Part shown: in pieces, positions 36,991 to 47,850 of the stretch
Numbering within the stretch: the stretch's first letter is position 1
How the letters are laid out: each line of letters starts with the position of its first letter
Assembly: GCA_030062745.1 (NCBI GenBank)
Contig: CP099841.1
Span: forward strand, 34,972,974 to 35,036,973
Direction of reading: 5' to 3'
DNA from: Capitulum mitella
Lineage: Eukaryota > Arthropoda > Thecostraca > Pollicipedomorpha > Pollicipedidae
Length of the DNA stretch: 64,000 nucleotides
Notes under the pieces: model-generated
Told to the model about the DNA's origin: nothing
The model's input: only the letters and a program-made list of their open reading frames with translations
Databases searched by the model: none
Position numbers and translations under genes: made by a program

Positions 36991-39888
36991 CTGACCGACG
37001 TCCTTGGAAGCCGCCGAACATACGCTTGAGAACGATGCCATAGCTCAGCATTCGGACATTATCCGGGAACATGGCTGTGGAAAAGCCGCGGACAAGATGC
37101 TGCACTAGATATAACAAATTGCTCGACGTTCTTCATTCCAACCGTTGACTAGCAATATACAGAAGCAACCATGGTCGCCTTATCAGCCCCCTCAGTTGTC
37201 TGAGTTAAAAGACTCCGGACGCCTCGCTGCGAAATGAGGGCCTCCCGCCGCGCCGGCGGGCGATAGAGTCCCCCGACACTGTGGCTGCCGATACACGGGC
37301 GCGATGTCAGCTGGCGCAGCCCGGCGGCCGCCGGCGCCCAGGTGACCCGCCAGATGGCCGGCGGCGCTCTGGCCGCCGCAGAACGCACCAATTTGTCGGC
37401 AGAATCAACAGCGGCTGTGTACTCTGCCGGCGGGCGCGGCTGAGTGGGCGCCGCCCGGCAGCCGCCGGCGCCGCCCGCGGCCGAGGCGGCCGAGAATGGC
37501 CGCGGGCGCCGGTCGGTGGTCCCGCTCGCGGCGAAAGGTACGTGCGCCGCCGCGGCGGGCGCTGTCAGTGCCAGCTGTGGGTCACCCGCCGGCCGGCCGC
37601 GGGGCAGGTCCGTCCGCGGCAGAGGCGGCTCGGTGGGAGGCCGGGGCGGCGAGGCGGAGTCGCGGCCGCGGGCAGTCGACCGGGTGGACGGCTTCTGACG
37701 TTCGGCTGATGACGTTCCGTGGTCGCCCCGGGCTGTTTGCCATTGGGCCGCGTCGACTGCGTGGCCTTCGCTTAGGCCAGTTGGCGGAGACGACGAAGGA
37801 GCCCGCTCAGACGGGCTTAATCCTGGGCTTCCGGCTCCAGTCCGGCGCTCTGACCTCCACGAGCCCCGCCGATCGGCCCCGTTCTGACGCCACCCCAGGG
37901 CACCGTGGCGAGCCCTGGCGCGGGCTCCGGCGGCGGTCGCCGAGCTCGCGCCGGTCGCCGCTCGGCGGAGCGTGGCCGCAGGCCGGCGCCGTCAGCAGAA
38001 TTCGACACCGAGACGACCGGCAGCTGGCCCGCGACCGGCTCGTGTTGACAGGGGCGCCGCCGCGCCGGACGCCGCCAGCGCGTATCAAACGCTTCCGTCG
38101 GCTCGCCGGCGCGGAAAGGCACCGCCGAGGCCGAATTTCCGCGGAGAGCCTCCGCCGGCCCGCCAGCGCGGGGGAACTGAAGGGGCCCGCCAGGCCGCCC
38201 GCTTCGGCGCTGCTGGCGACTGGGTCCGACTGGCCGGTCTGGCGGCGCTGCATCCACTGCTGGTGTCGTGATCCGTGGGACGGCGCGGCGCTGGCGCGTA
38301 ATTCGTCACGAGCGGCGGAGTGGAGCTGTCGGCGCCAGTGGTCTGTAGGAGCCTCTGGGAATGTCCCTGCGGCCGCCGCCTGCTGTCTGTCCTGGAGCCG
38401 CTGCGGCGTCCACGGCAGGTCAGAGCTGGCCTTCGAGGCAGGCGCGTGTGTCGGCGGCGCATCCTGGGGCCAGTGTGCGATGAGACTCGGCTTGAGAAGT
38501 CGTCTGGGAGTTGTCGCCTTGCCTTTCCTGAAAACGCTAGCAGAAACTCAGCGTGCCGCCGTCTGAGTCTGGGGCGGGCTGTATCTTGAGCATGTGCTGC
38601 CTTACAGTGGCCTGCACTGCTGACCGTCCGAGCTTCTGGAAGACATGATCTGTTGGGCTGAACACGGAGGACCATGCTTTACAGACGGCTGACTGATTTT
38701 GTTTTCACGGACTGCATGAGAAGTCCCATATTTCATCAATATTGCGACATCTGCCAGATGGCTTTAGACGATATAAATAAAGTGTGCCTTTCCAAGCGAT
38801 ATCTTGAAGAATTATGTCAGTCGTACCAGCACAGTCCTGCGTATGAATTGCGGTGGACCGTGACCATTCCGCTTGATTTCTTCAGTTTATTGGAGTGCAC
38901 ACTGCAGGATGTATTGTAAATACAGTTCGACCGGTGTCAGGCAGTATGGTTTGGTTTGAAGCGGACCGCAACCGGCCGAGGAGGAAAAATACATATGTAA
39001 ACAGAACATGTTAGGCAGGATACAATTAAAAGATTGAGGGTGAATTTCTTGGACACGTTGGAAACCTTCATGCTTTAATGGGGGCAGCGAGTTTGGCTTG
39101 CATCGCACTCACGGAATCCGTGGCCTTCCGCCAAAACACCTCGAAACGTTAGGCACCAAGGTTTAACTATGCTGCAAACCATGTTGTAACGCATTTTTTT
39201 TCTTTCTCCTGATATTACTGTGGACCGAAAGACAACTAGATTGGTCCGCTTTCCCTTGCACGTGCATTCTTGACCATTCAGCAGAGAATTTCCAATCAGG
39301 CTGCATTCCGCTCGGCCCGTATCGCTCGGTCCTCTTTAGCGCCGATCTCCGTGGCGTGATCTCCGTGTCCTGACCCGGAGCTCGGCGGCTGGGCTGGCTC
39401 CGCCGCGCCGGGTCGGAGCTCGTTGTCGGCGCCGGCAGCAGCCCTGCCTGCGGCCAGCCGCCGCCGCACTCCAGAACTGTTGATCCTCGGTCGCGGCGAG
39501 TGATGCGCGTGCCAAAAATATGTTTACGGTAAATGTTTAGCCTTGATTAGGGAAGGCCGACCGGGGCTGCCGGATTCGTCCCAGGCGGCCGACGTGACCC
39601 TGCCGGCCGGCTCGTCTGCGTGAGCGCGTGCGGAGAGCGCGGCCGCCGTCCGCCGTGCGGGCCCGGCCTCGGCTGTTGGCTCCCTGGCGCCGTCTGCGGC
39701 GGACAGTGCCGGAGATGAATCACCGGTGCCGCTCGGGCGGCGGGCCGGCGCGGCTCTCTCACCATCCATTTCCCGCACGCAGTCTGTCTGGCGTCGGTGC
39801 CGTCGTCGCCGCCTGTGACCGATTAAGACGGACGACGTGGCCGCGGCCTAATCACGCCGGGCCGGCCGCGGCGTCCGCGCCCCGCCCT

Positions 39889-40022
39889 TCCCATCACGGT
39901 TACGCGCAGAGTCACGCCGCGCCCGCCCCTCTGATCACGGTCACGCGCAGAGTCACGCCGCGCCCCGCCCTTCCCATCACGGTCACGCGCAGAGTCACGC
40001 CGCGCCCGCCCTTCCCATCACG
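39889..40022. repeat. 41-42-bp minisatellite, 3 copies plus a partial
   Basis: Units of CCCATCACGGTCACGCGCAG plus AGTCACGCCGCGCCCGCCCTT. Confidence 0.9.
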
Positions 40023-40318
40023 GTCTGCCTGCGTCCGGCGGGACGGACCCGGCCCAGCCTGTGGTCCATCCTTGCGGGATCTATGTCTCGGCCTCCGGTG
40101 GGTGCCTGTTCCCCTTTAACGGTTCTGCTTCCGATATTGTCGGCTCTGCCCCTCTCCTGACGGGCCTGTTCCGTCTCCGATATCTCCTGTTACGTCCCAC
40201 GGCGTCTCCTGCTCCGTAGACGAAACGGGAAACGTAAGCGCAGAGGGGTCTTAGCAACCCTGCTAAGATCTCCTCTGCGTCTTCTCGTGGCTCAGCTCCG
40301 ACCTCTGCCGTCTCGGCT

Positions 40319-40460
40319 CCGTCTGCCCTCATCTCCGCCCTGTCTGCCGCCGCCTCTGTCGTCTCCGCCGTGTCTGCGGCCGCCTCTGTAGTCTCCGCTC
40401 TGTCTGTCGCCGCCTCCTTTACCGTCTCCGCTCCGTCTGCCGCCGCCTCTGTCGTTCCCT
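40319..40460. repeat. 30-bp minisatellite, about 5 copies
   Basis: Pyrimidine-rich units of GCCGCCTCTGTCGTCTCCGC plus a TCTGTCT-like segment. Confidence 0.75.
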
Positions 40461-43435
40461 CCGGCCGTCTCCCGCTCGGACGTTTCGGCGGCGGCCGGGA
40501 GCTCCTCATCCGGCCGCCGCCGGCCGCCTACGCGGAGGCGATTTGCCCGCGACAGCGGACGCTGCGGACCGGAGGAAGGCGGATCTGAGCGGCGGCGACC
40601 CGGCCGTGACGTCATTAGCGATGGGCCCGATCGCGCCGTCACGCTCCCTCGGCGGTAATTAATGCGTCTGTGAAGTCAGCGCGCTCGGCCGCGGCAGATT
40701 ATTTGCGCTTATCCCGCGCTCAGAAAAACGAAGTTGGTGAAAAGCAGAGCTTGCACATCTCAGCTATGTCGCCGCGTGCCAGCTGTGGTCGGAGCCGGCT
40801 ACTAGAGGCCGTTCCGACCGGTCGTATCGAATTTGACGTCAATCACGTTCGGCGCGGCGTCACGAACCACGTCACCGCCGAGATGTCGGCAGTGCCACCC
40901 GGACCGGTTTACAGCGTCATATCCCCGCCGCGGAGCTGTGTATATGTTGATATGTTCGGTTGCATGGTTGCGGTAGCTCGTATGGTATGTAAGACAGAAG
41001 CCGAGCCAACTTTGAGGATTTGGGCATGAACCTCATACTGCGGCATGAAAAGAAATTGCCGTATGGTAGTACTTGCCGTTGGAGCCAAACAAGCATTTCC
41101 ACTTAACTGGTCATGGACATCTGGGCTTTGTTTTGGTTGTCGTTGGGGTGGAATTAGCTGCCGGATTGGTGTTTGGCTGTCCTGACAGTTTCGGCAGCCA
41201 GTGAAGCCAATCAAGACCGATAATCAAGCCGAATGTCAAGCCGAACGCACGCTGGTTTGTTTGCGATCCTTTGGCTCTCTTCCTCTCGTGTTGTTTTGGT
41301 GTTGGTACAGAGCAGCAACCGCTTGCATACCTAAGTCGCAAGCAAGGTTTCTCAGCGAACACAAAATCATAGCTTGAAAGATTCGCGTGATGGCGATGAC
41401 ACATTGCGCGAACTATGGCTGTACAATGTCAAGATGTCGCATTTCCGTACCAGTTTTCCGTACCATAAAATATGCTCGCGCCAGGGTTCTTTTCCGAGCA
41501 TACACTTCTTGCCTCTGAAATCGAGGGACGCAGGGAGCCACGAGCCGTACTCCTCTGAAGCTGCAGGTCCAAGCACGTGGCATGTGCCAGCGAACCCGGG
41601 GATGTGGGTATGAGGAGATACACAGACCTAAAGGAAATCGCGGCATGGCCTTTCTGCACGCCTGTCGAGCTCTTCATAGCCGGAATTTGTCACCCCATAT
41701 GACGTCGTGCTTTCCTTCAAAGAATCATGTCCTGCTTTGGAATTTGGTATTTTTGGCTTTTTGCCTTGCTTATGTAAACACTGCTCAACTGGGAGTTACC
41801 CGTTTCGCCGTCTGCCTGCCGTCATTCGACTGGTCTGTGATGGTCTCTGCTGGTTCTGCCACGGCCCGTCGACTGGTCTCTGCCGGTCTGTGCTGGTTGT
41901 GCCGTGGCCTCTCAGCAGCTCTCTGCTGGACTTTGCTGGTTTGGCCGCTGGACTATCCTCTGATGGCTCTGCGGTCTGTCATGACCAGATGGAGGGTCTG
42001 TCGTCCGCTCCAATTTTTCCTGGAAGTTGAGGGCCACGTGGCCACTATTCCACGCACCCGTGCGCCGCCACCGCCATGCGTCTGCCCGCGACGCTTCGTT
42101 GAAGGGCGGTGTTACCAAGATTACTATACACTACACTTTGGTGCTACCACAGTTTCAAGGATTTGTTAAACCGATGCTGTATCCTAACACGTCACGCTGC
42201 TATTACGTAATACATCTCGCTTTTAAAGATATGAATACGTCGCAGAAAACTAAAAACTGCGTAATGATGCTTAGGCGTACGGTGGATGTTCCATCACATC
42301 TTTGTCGGTGCAATGTGTGAATTACCGAGCTCCTTTCACTACTGCGATGGATATGGAAAACACTGTAATCATCTGATCGGCACGCCGCGTTACTCATGAC
42401 GTCAGCAGACCTTCCTACTAAGTCCTGGAACCTGGGCGTGCCATCACATGCTTAGCTCATCAGTCGGGATACTTCTCGGAAATGTCGCGCCCTGGTATGA
42501 AGTATTTCTATCTGTCGTTTGGCTGGATTTTCCAGAATTCCAGCGTCATATTCAGAGCTGATGGCCATCAGCTGGGTTTGAAGCTGGTGTTAAGATGCAT
42601 GACGTCAGATTTTCTCCTAAGCTTATTTCGGGATGTTTTGGAGCTGATGACTTCACAATGATCACGGCAACGAAACATTCACTAATGTTTAACAAATTCG
42701 GAGGTGTTTTTCTTGTCAGCCCCATAAAGCAAAAATAAAAAAAATTAACATTTGCAGCAGATGACAAAATGAAAATGAATTTCTAAGGAGAGCCGTCGTC
42801 TTCCAAACTGTTTTCGTTAGCACATATCGAGTACGGAGATGTGATGCTCTCACCTTTGATATTACCTGTTCCGCACATAGACACAGGCAAACAAATGATT
42901 AGTCCTCTTCACGGTGCATTCCTGAATCTTCCTGTTCACGGCATAGTTAATGTAACTGACAACTGACTCAGGAAGCAAAACACAAACGCGAACTACATGA
43001 CGCATCCAGGGCCGAATATATTTCATTAAATACCACTAGCAGGATTGCACCACACTGGACATATTTCATTAAATATCATCAGTACTAACGCACGAGATGT
43101 TTGCCATGAAACTGCGCTTGGGTCGGGCCAATGCTGGCCGTGTTCTTGTTTCAGTGTTACTGTTTTTCACTTCTATATAGCCATGCATTGACATTCGTGA
43201 TGTAATCTAATTGGGTTGCATTGCGGGTGGTCCCGAGATGTAAAACGACTTGTGGGCATGCAGGTAAATGTCAACACGTTATTAGTTACTCGAAAACAGA
43301 CCCACAAAAACAATGTCGCTCGAGCCAGCTGTTTTCCACCTCCGCCGACAGAGAGGAAAAAACAGCTGCTGGCATCCTGACGGCAGATCCGACATAACAG
43401 GGGGCTTTTCCCTTCAGGACGGTCCGGCGTGTTCC

Positions 43436-43580
43436 GTCCAGTTCAGGAGCGGCCCACCATCTCCCCTCCAGTTCAGGAACGATCCACCGCCTCCCCTCAA
43501 GTTCAGGAACGGCCCACCGTCTCCCTGCAGTCCAGGAACGGTCCACCGTCTCCCTGCAGTCCCTGCGGTCCGGGAACGGT
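43436..43580. repeat. About 30-bp minisatellite, 5 copies
   Basis: Units of GTTCAGGAACGGCCCACCG plus TCTCCCCTCCA, decaying toward the 3' end. Confidence 0.85.
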
Positions 43581-46253
43581 CCGCTATATCCCGTGCTCGG
43601 CCGGAGTCGCCGCCGCCGCCGCCCCGCCGGCTGCGGTTTGCTGTGTCGGCGGCAGACGTCGGCCGGCCGGCCGGCCCGCCGCCGCCGGCGCTCCGATGAA
43701 CAAACACCGCCGGCGGCGCGCGGTCACGGTCGGCGTCTGGCCGGCGGCCCGGCGCGGCCGCCAAAGGTCACTCGGCGCCCGCGCCGGCCGGCTGCCGCGC
43801 GCCGCTAATGAATGCCATAAATCGCCGCATTGACCAATTAGCGCGGGCGGCCGGGAGCCGGCGGGGTGAGCGATGCCGGCGTCGGCGATCGACCTGCGGC
43901 CGGTGTCCCGCGGCCGGCGGCGGCCGATCTGTTTATCGAGGACGCCGTCTCTCGCGCGGCGGCGGCGCGCGGCCCGCTGTGCTTCCCGACCGTCGCACCA
44001 CAGCGGACGCTGTCGGGGAGCACGGCCGAACGCCACCGAATGAGCACAGCGACGGGCTACGGAGACGGCCGGCGGTCTCTGCGCAGGAGACCCCTATCCG
44101 CAGATCACGGTAAAGAGTAGGTGAACTCAGCCCCGCCGGTCACTGGCATAGGTGGCTTCCTCTTCCCTGCACCAGCAGCTGGCATCCCCACCCTGAAGGT
44201 CGCGGTCATCTCTGCTGTTGGGACCGACAGTCCGTCTGCCGGTTTGAGCCTGATCTGAAGGACAATCTCCCCCGTCTGCAGTTTCCGTTGTGGCCTTTCA
44301 AATGGCCAAGATGAAACAGAGTGTGCAGGAGTCGGGCCCTTAGCGACGGAGACCGTTTCAGCGGCGTCCACATGTCGTCACCGTAGTCGTTGACGCCGTC
44401 GTCCCGTCGCCGGCGACGCAAAACCGCCGCCTCCAACGCTGTCCAACTTCAGCTCGTCTGGAACCGGGACGCGGACTGATGAGCGTCCTCTGTTTGGACT
44501 TGAGCTGCCGCGCCCGACAGAGGGACTGGCCGTGCTCTGCGCTCCGCCAGGCCCTGCTTCCCGGTACGTTCGGCCGTGTCCGCGGCGCCGTGACGGCCGT
44601 CGGTTGCCTGTCACTCGCGTCGTCGCCACCGCACTCGGACTTTTGACCGAGTTTGGGGCCTTCGACAGCCTCCTGGCGCTGGTGGATGCCGGCTGAGGTC
44701 GAGGGCTGGCCTGGGACCGCCTCAGGGCAGGATCGCGGCCCACCCATCCGTGTTGACGGACAGTGCGGGCCTTCGAGGTAGCGTTCGCGAGAAGAACGCA
44801 TGATTTCGACTCGTTTTAGCGTCTGTCACGCACGGGCGAATAACGCCAGCCATCTGAGCGCAAGCACGCGGACCGGTTTCGTGAGGGTTTTTCAGTTCGA
44901 GGTTTGCCGCCAACCAGGCCGCCATGGCATCTCCTCGCTGACCGCCGCCTGACCGCTCGGCAATGTACAAAAGTTCTCTGCCGACAGGGACGCGTCCGTT
45001 TCGGAACTTCTCAGAGGTCTCCCGGATCCGGCCGTACGCGACCGGCCGGGTCTGAGCGTGTGATCTGTTCATGAAGTCGAGTTTCAGGTGTGGTGCGGCC
45101 GAAACTTTGAGGCAAACTGTTGTGAAATGAGTACTTTTTTGAGGATTCCGGAGCAAGTTGAAATATGACGGGCCCCGGAATACTTTTAACGGGAATGTGC
45201 GAGCCATTCTTATCGCAGTTCTTCATTCGTTTCGTCTACACAAATTTATTCGATCTGCCTGGCCTATATTAGCTGGCTTGGTCTTCGTTAGACCGGTTGA
45301 ACATTTAACTAGAGTCTGTCTTCATTCTGCACATTCTGAAACATATGCCCTCGTATGTCATATGCATCCTTCCGTCTGGACGTGTTCCGTTGCAGACTGA
45401 GATATGCTGAATTCATAACCTTTCTCACTGCAAATTTGTCGCACTAGTGACGTTGATTTTTGTTGCTGCTGCGGTCTTGTTCTGATGCAACGTCGCCATG
45501 TAGATACTTATGCTTATTTTAGTCGGCTACTTACCATAGCGTAGGCATTCCTGAATGTCGCTTGTCCCTCGTTGTATTCTATGCAAAGCTTTATTCACAG
45601 TACTCTCATTTTTTGCCGCATTATTCATCCCGCCCCCGTTTTTTTTTCCTACGGAGCCTGCTGATTCTGTCCCCAATACGAACCAGTTCCATTCCAGGGA
45701 CCACCATTAAATTGGCCTCCCAGGACAGCCCCATAGGCTCCTGCATTTTAATGGCGTCTCGGAAATTTCGCTCGTTTCCGTTTGAGAAACGGTCGTTCTC
45801 CTAAGCAGCGGGATATGTGGCCTGAAAACGGCGATGATAGACGAGGTGCTATGATTAACACGGGCTGCGTGCCGCGCCTCCTCCGCACCCATCCATCCTC
45901 GGCGGCGGGCCGGCCAGAGAGCGCGCGGACACCGCGGTGTCGTCGGCACGGTGACGCCCACAGCCAGACGGCCACCGGGCTGCCGCAGCTCCACTCTCCG
46001 TCATTTTGTCGCATTTGTGCCGACTAGTACATTGCTATGCGTGTGTCGTGAGCCCGGCAGTGAGCTCGGCGCGGCGCTTTCCGGGCTCTAATTCCATGCC
46101 GGTGTTGGCGGTCTGCGGTGTGGCAGAGACTGTTTATTTTGCGTCACCGCCGCCGCCGCCGGGCGGTTTCAGAAGCCAGCTGCTGCTGGAGAACGTTCGT
46201 ACCCGGCATCCCGCCGACACGTGCTGAGTGGGCACGTGTTGCCTGTGTTGCAG

Positions 46254-46364
46254 GAAGATTTGCGCCAACTGCAAGTGTGACCGGGAGAGTCATGACCTCT
46301 GCCAGGACGACTGGGTCAACGTCAGAGATCGCCTGGGCTTCACCGGCGTCCTGGAGCCGGACAA
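46254..46364 (+). CDS. Lmpt: Limpet exon: second half of Cys-rich module
   Basis: Acceptor TGTTGCAG ends at 46253 and donor GTAAGC starts at 46365. The exon begins with G, completing Arg of the previous exon, reads 36 codons (KICANCKCDRESHDL then DWVNVRDRLGF, ending LEPD) and leaves AA. The next exon supplies G to make Lys. KICxxCKCxxExHD is the hallmark second half of the Testin/LMCD1/Limpet Cys-rich module, and the RDRLGF segment is typical of the Limpet side of the family. If this intron were retained, AAG TAA would stop translation one codon after the exon. Confidence 0.93.
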
Positions 46365-46475
46365 GTAAGCAGCCATGCCTCAGATGACGTCACACCTCAC
46401 TAAAATATGCAGTATAGTGTAATGCCTTTAGTGTAATGCCAGATTTTGTAAACGCCAAAATATGTTTTCATTCAG

Positions 46476-46572
46476 GTTCTGCCCGTACCTCTATGTGAGC
46501 ATCGAAAAAGGGCGCCCGTGCTACTTCTGTCGTAAGACTAACGCATTCCCCGATGCGCCTGTTAACGACAGA
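46476..46572 (+). CDS. Candidate alternative exon with CPY and CYFC motifs
   Basis: Between a good acceptor (TTTTCATTCAG, AG at 46474-46475) and a moderate donor (GTAGGT at 46573) lie 97 nt that read G plus 32 codons, starting FCPYLYVSIEKGRPCYFCRK. Entry phase (2) and exit phase (0) are identical to those of exon 53629-53698, so it could replace that exon between 46254-46364 and 60924-61154, but the two cannot be used together without a frameshift. Codon choice looks natural. I do not recognise the peptide. Replacing exon 53629 would remove the WVPP start of the PET domain, so function is doubtful. It may equally be chance. Confidence 0.25.
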
Positions 46573-46884
46573 GTAGGTACTCAAACTGTCCTATTCCGTG
46601 AAGCGTCTAGAGGAAGTGGTCCTAAGAATCTCGTGCCAAGCCGTTTTCACTTCGACCAGGCCCGTCTCAGTGACGGCCGGAGTTTGCGGGACCTCAGGGT
46701 CCGCGGAGAGCGGCATGAGCGCGGGTCCATCGACCGAGGGCCGTGCAGATTCCGCTGCGCCCGGCCGGTTAGCACCCCATCTAATTATATCTAATCTGAC
46801 CGATAAGCTGACCTGTCAGCGACATGGCCGAGAACGGTATATTGGCCGCCGCCCCGCCGCCGCCGCTGGGCCCATATGGCAGCG

Positions 46885-47140
46885 CAGACGGTGACCTCAC
46901 CTGGTCGGACAGGGACACCAGCGGGGCACCTCTGGTAGTGCCCACATAGTAGCGCTGACAACGGCTTCAGCTGCCCGGAAAGGGACACTAGCGGGACAAC
47001 TCTGTTAGGACACCTGTGGCAGCATTGACGGCAGAATCACATGATCGGGCATGGCACTAGCGGGTACCGCTGATGGGACCCATACGGCAGCCCTGACGGT
47101 AGCTCCACATGACCGGACAGATGCAGCACGGGGCACCTTC
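46885..47140. repeat. Decayed tandem repeat, about 75-bp unit
   Basis: Three to four diverged units sharing GACAGGGACACTAGCGGG, a GGCAGC-GTGACGG segment and a short CACATGACCGG segment. Confidence 0.6.
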
Positions 47141-47689
47141 TCTGTGCGGCACACACGACAGCATCTGATCACACACATAGAACAACATGAACAAAGACAC
47201 TGCCCGGACAGAGACTCACGCGATCAGCGTAGTGGGCGGTGACAGGGCTGGACCGGTGCGACGACAGCAGAAATGGTGCTGCTCGTGGGCTGGTGCCCCG
47301 GTGGACAGGCTGAACAACGGAGGTCATTGCTGTCGTTCGGATGTGCAAGTTCCGGGCCGGATAAGGGAAAATGCGCGGAAGTGTCGAATGTTTACGTGGA
47401 CCACACGCCCTTATTTTTACCTCCCATGCGATATTTCCTTGTCATCGCTTCGAAGACATTATGGGTTTTCTCACTTACGCGACTGGTAAAAAGAAATTAT
47501 TAGTGAAGCGTCACGGCCACAAAATATTTCAAAGCGAGCATTGCAGTGGGGGCGGCCTGGCCAGGCCGTGACACTCGGCGGCTAAAAACTTACCAACCAT
47601 TTGACAGTGAATTGTCCATCAGAAGGTGGTTGAAGTTTTAATGTTTGTTTATTCTGTGGGCGGCATTTTACGTGTTTTAGGCACTGGTG

Positions 47690-47850
47690 CACCCAAAGCG
47701 GGGGGGAAGGTCCGGCCCCACTTAGGCCCACATTTTTGTGAAAACCATCACACATCTTTTTCCCAGCAGCTGGTTTTTGTGTGATTTCAGCTCCCATTGA
47801 GCTCCAGGCCATCCTACACTTAAGAAAACCCTGGCTGCGCCCTTAATCTT
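47690..47850 (-). mobile_element. Possible decayed non-autonomous element end
   Basis: The - strand begins with AAGGGCGCAGCCAGGG at about 47848 and later has a C-run (about 47700). This GGGCGYAGCCAGGG-type terminus is frequent at the ends of small invertebrate DNA elements and resembles the ends of the candidate at 56971. The other end was not found. Confidence 0.25.

Larger units (their letters stand above)
25722..46253 (+). other. Lmpt: Intron 2, second part (about 20.5 kb)
   Basis: No convincing exon. It contains arrays at 25.9, 26.3, 29.95, 30.41, 30.86, 39.89, 40.32 and 43.44 kb, the inverted satellite at 35.1-37.0 kb, and the tRNA-like head at 27.5 kb. CpG-rich islands lie at 31.5-32.6, 37.25-38.55, 39.35-40.65 and 43.6-44.1 kb and may be regulatory. 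AT-richer spans (28-29.8, 32.6-33.4, 34.3-35.1, 38.6-39.3, 40.7-43.3 and 44.8-46 kb) show nothing recognisable. The intron ends GCCTGTGTTGCAG. Confidence 0.55.

Noticed and set aside
37496..37537. 14-codon ATG frame ending at GTACGT donor
   Set aside because: Phase 0 does not fit the next exon at 46254; it would have to skip two exons to reach 60924.
44105..44801. Overlapping - strand frames in a unique GC-balanced region
   Set aside because: No recognisable domain, no continuous frame, no splice support.
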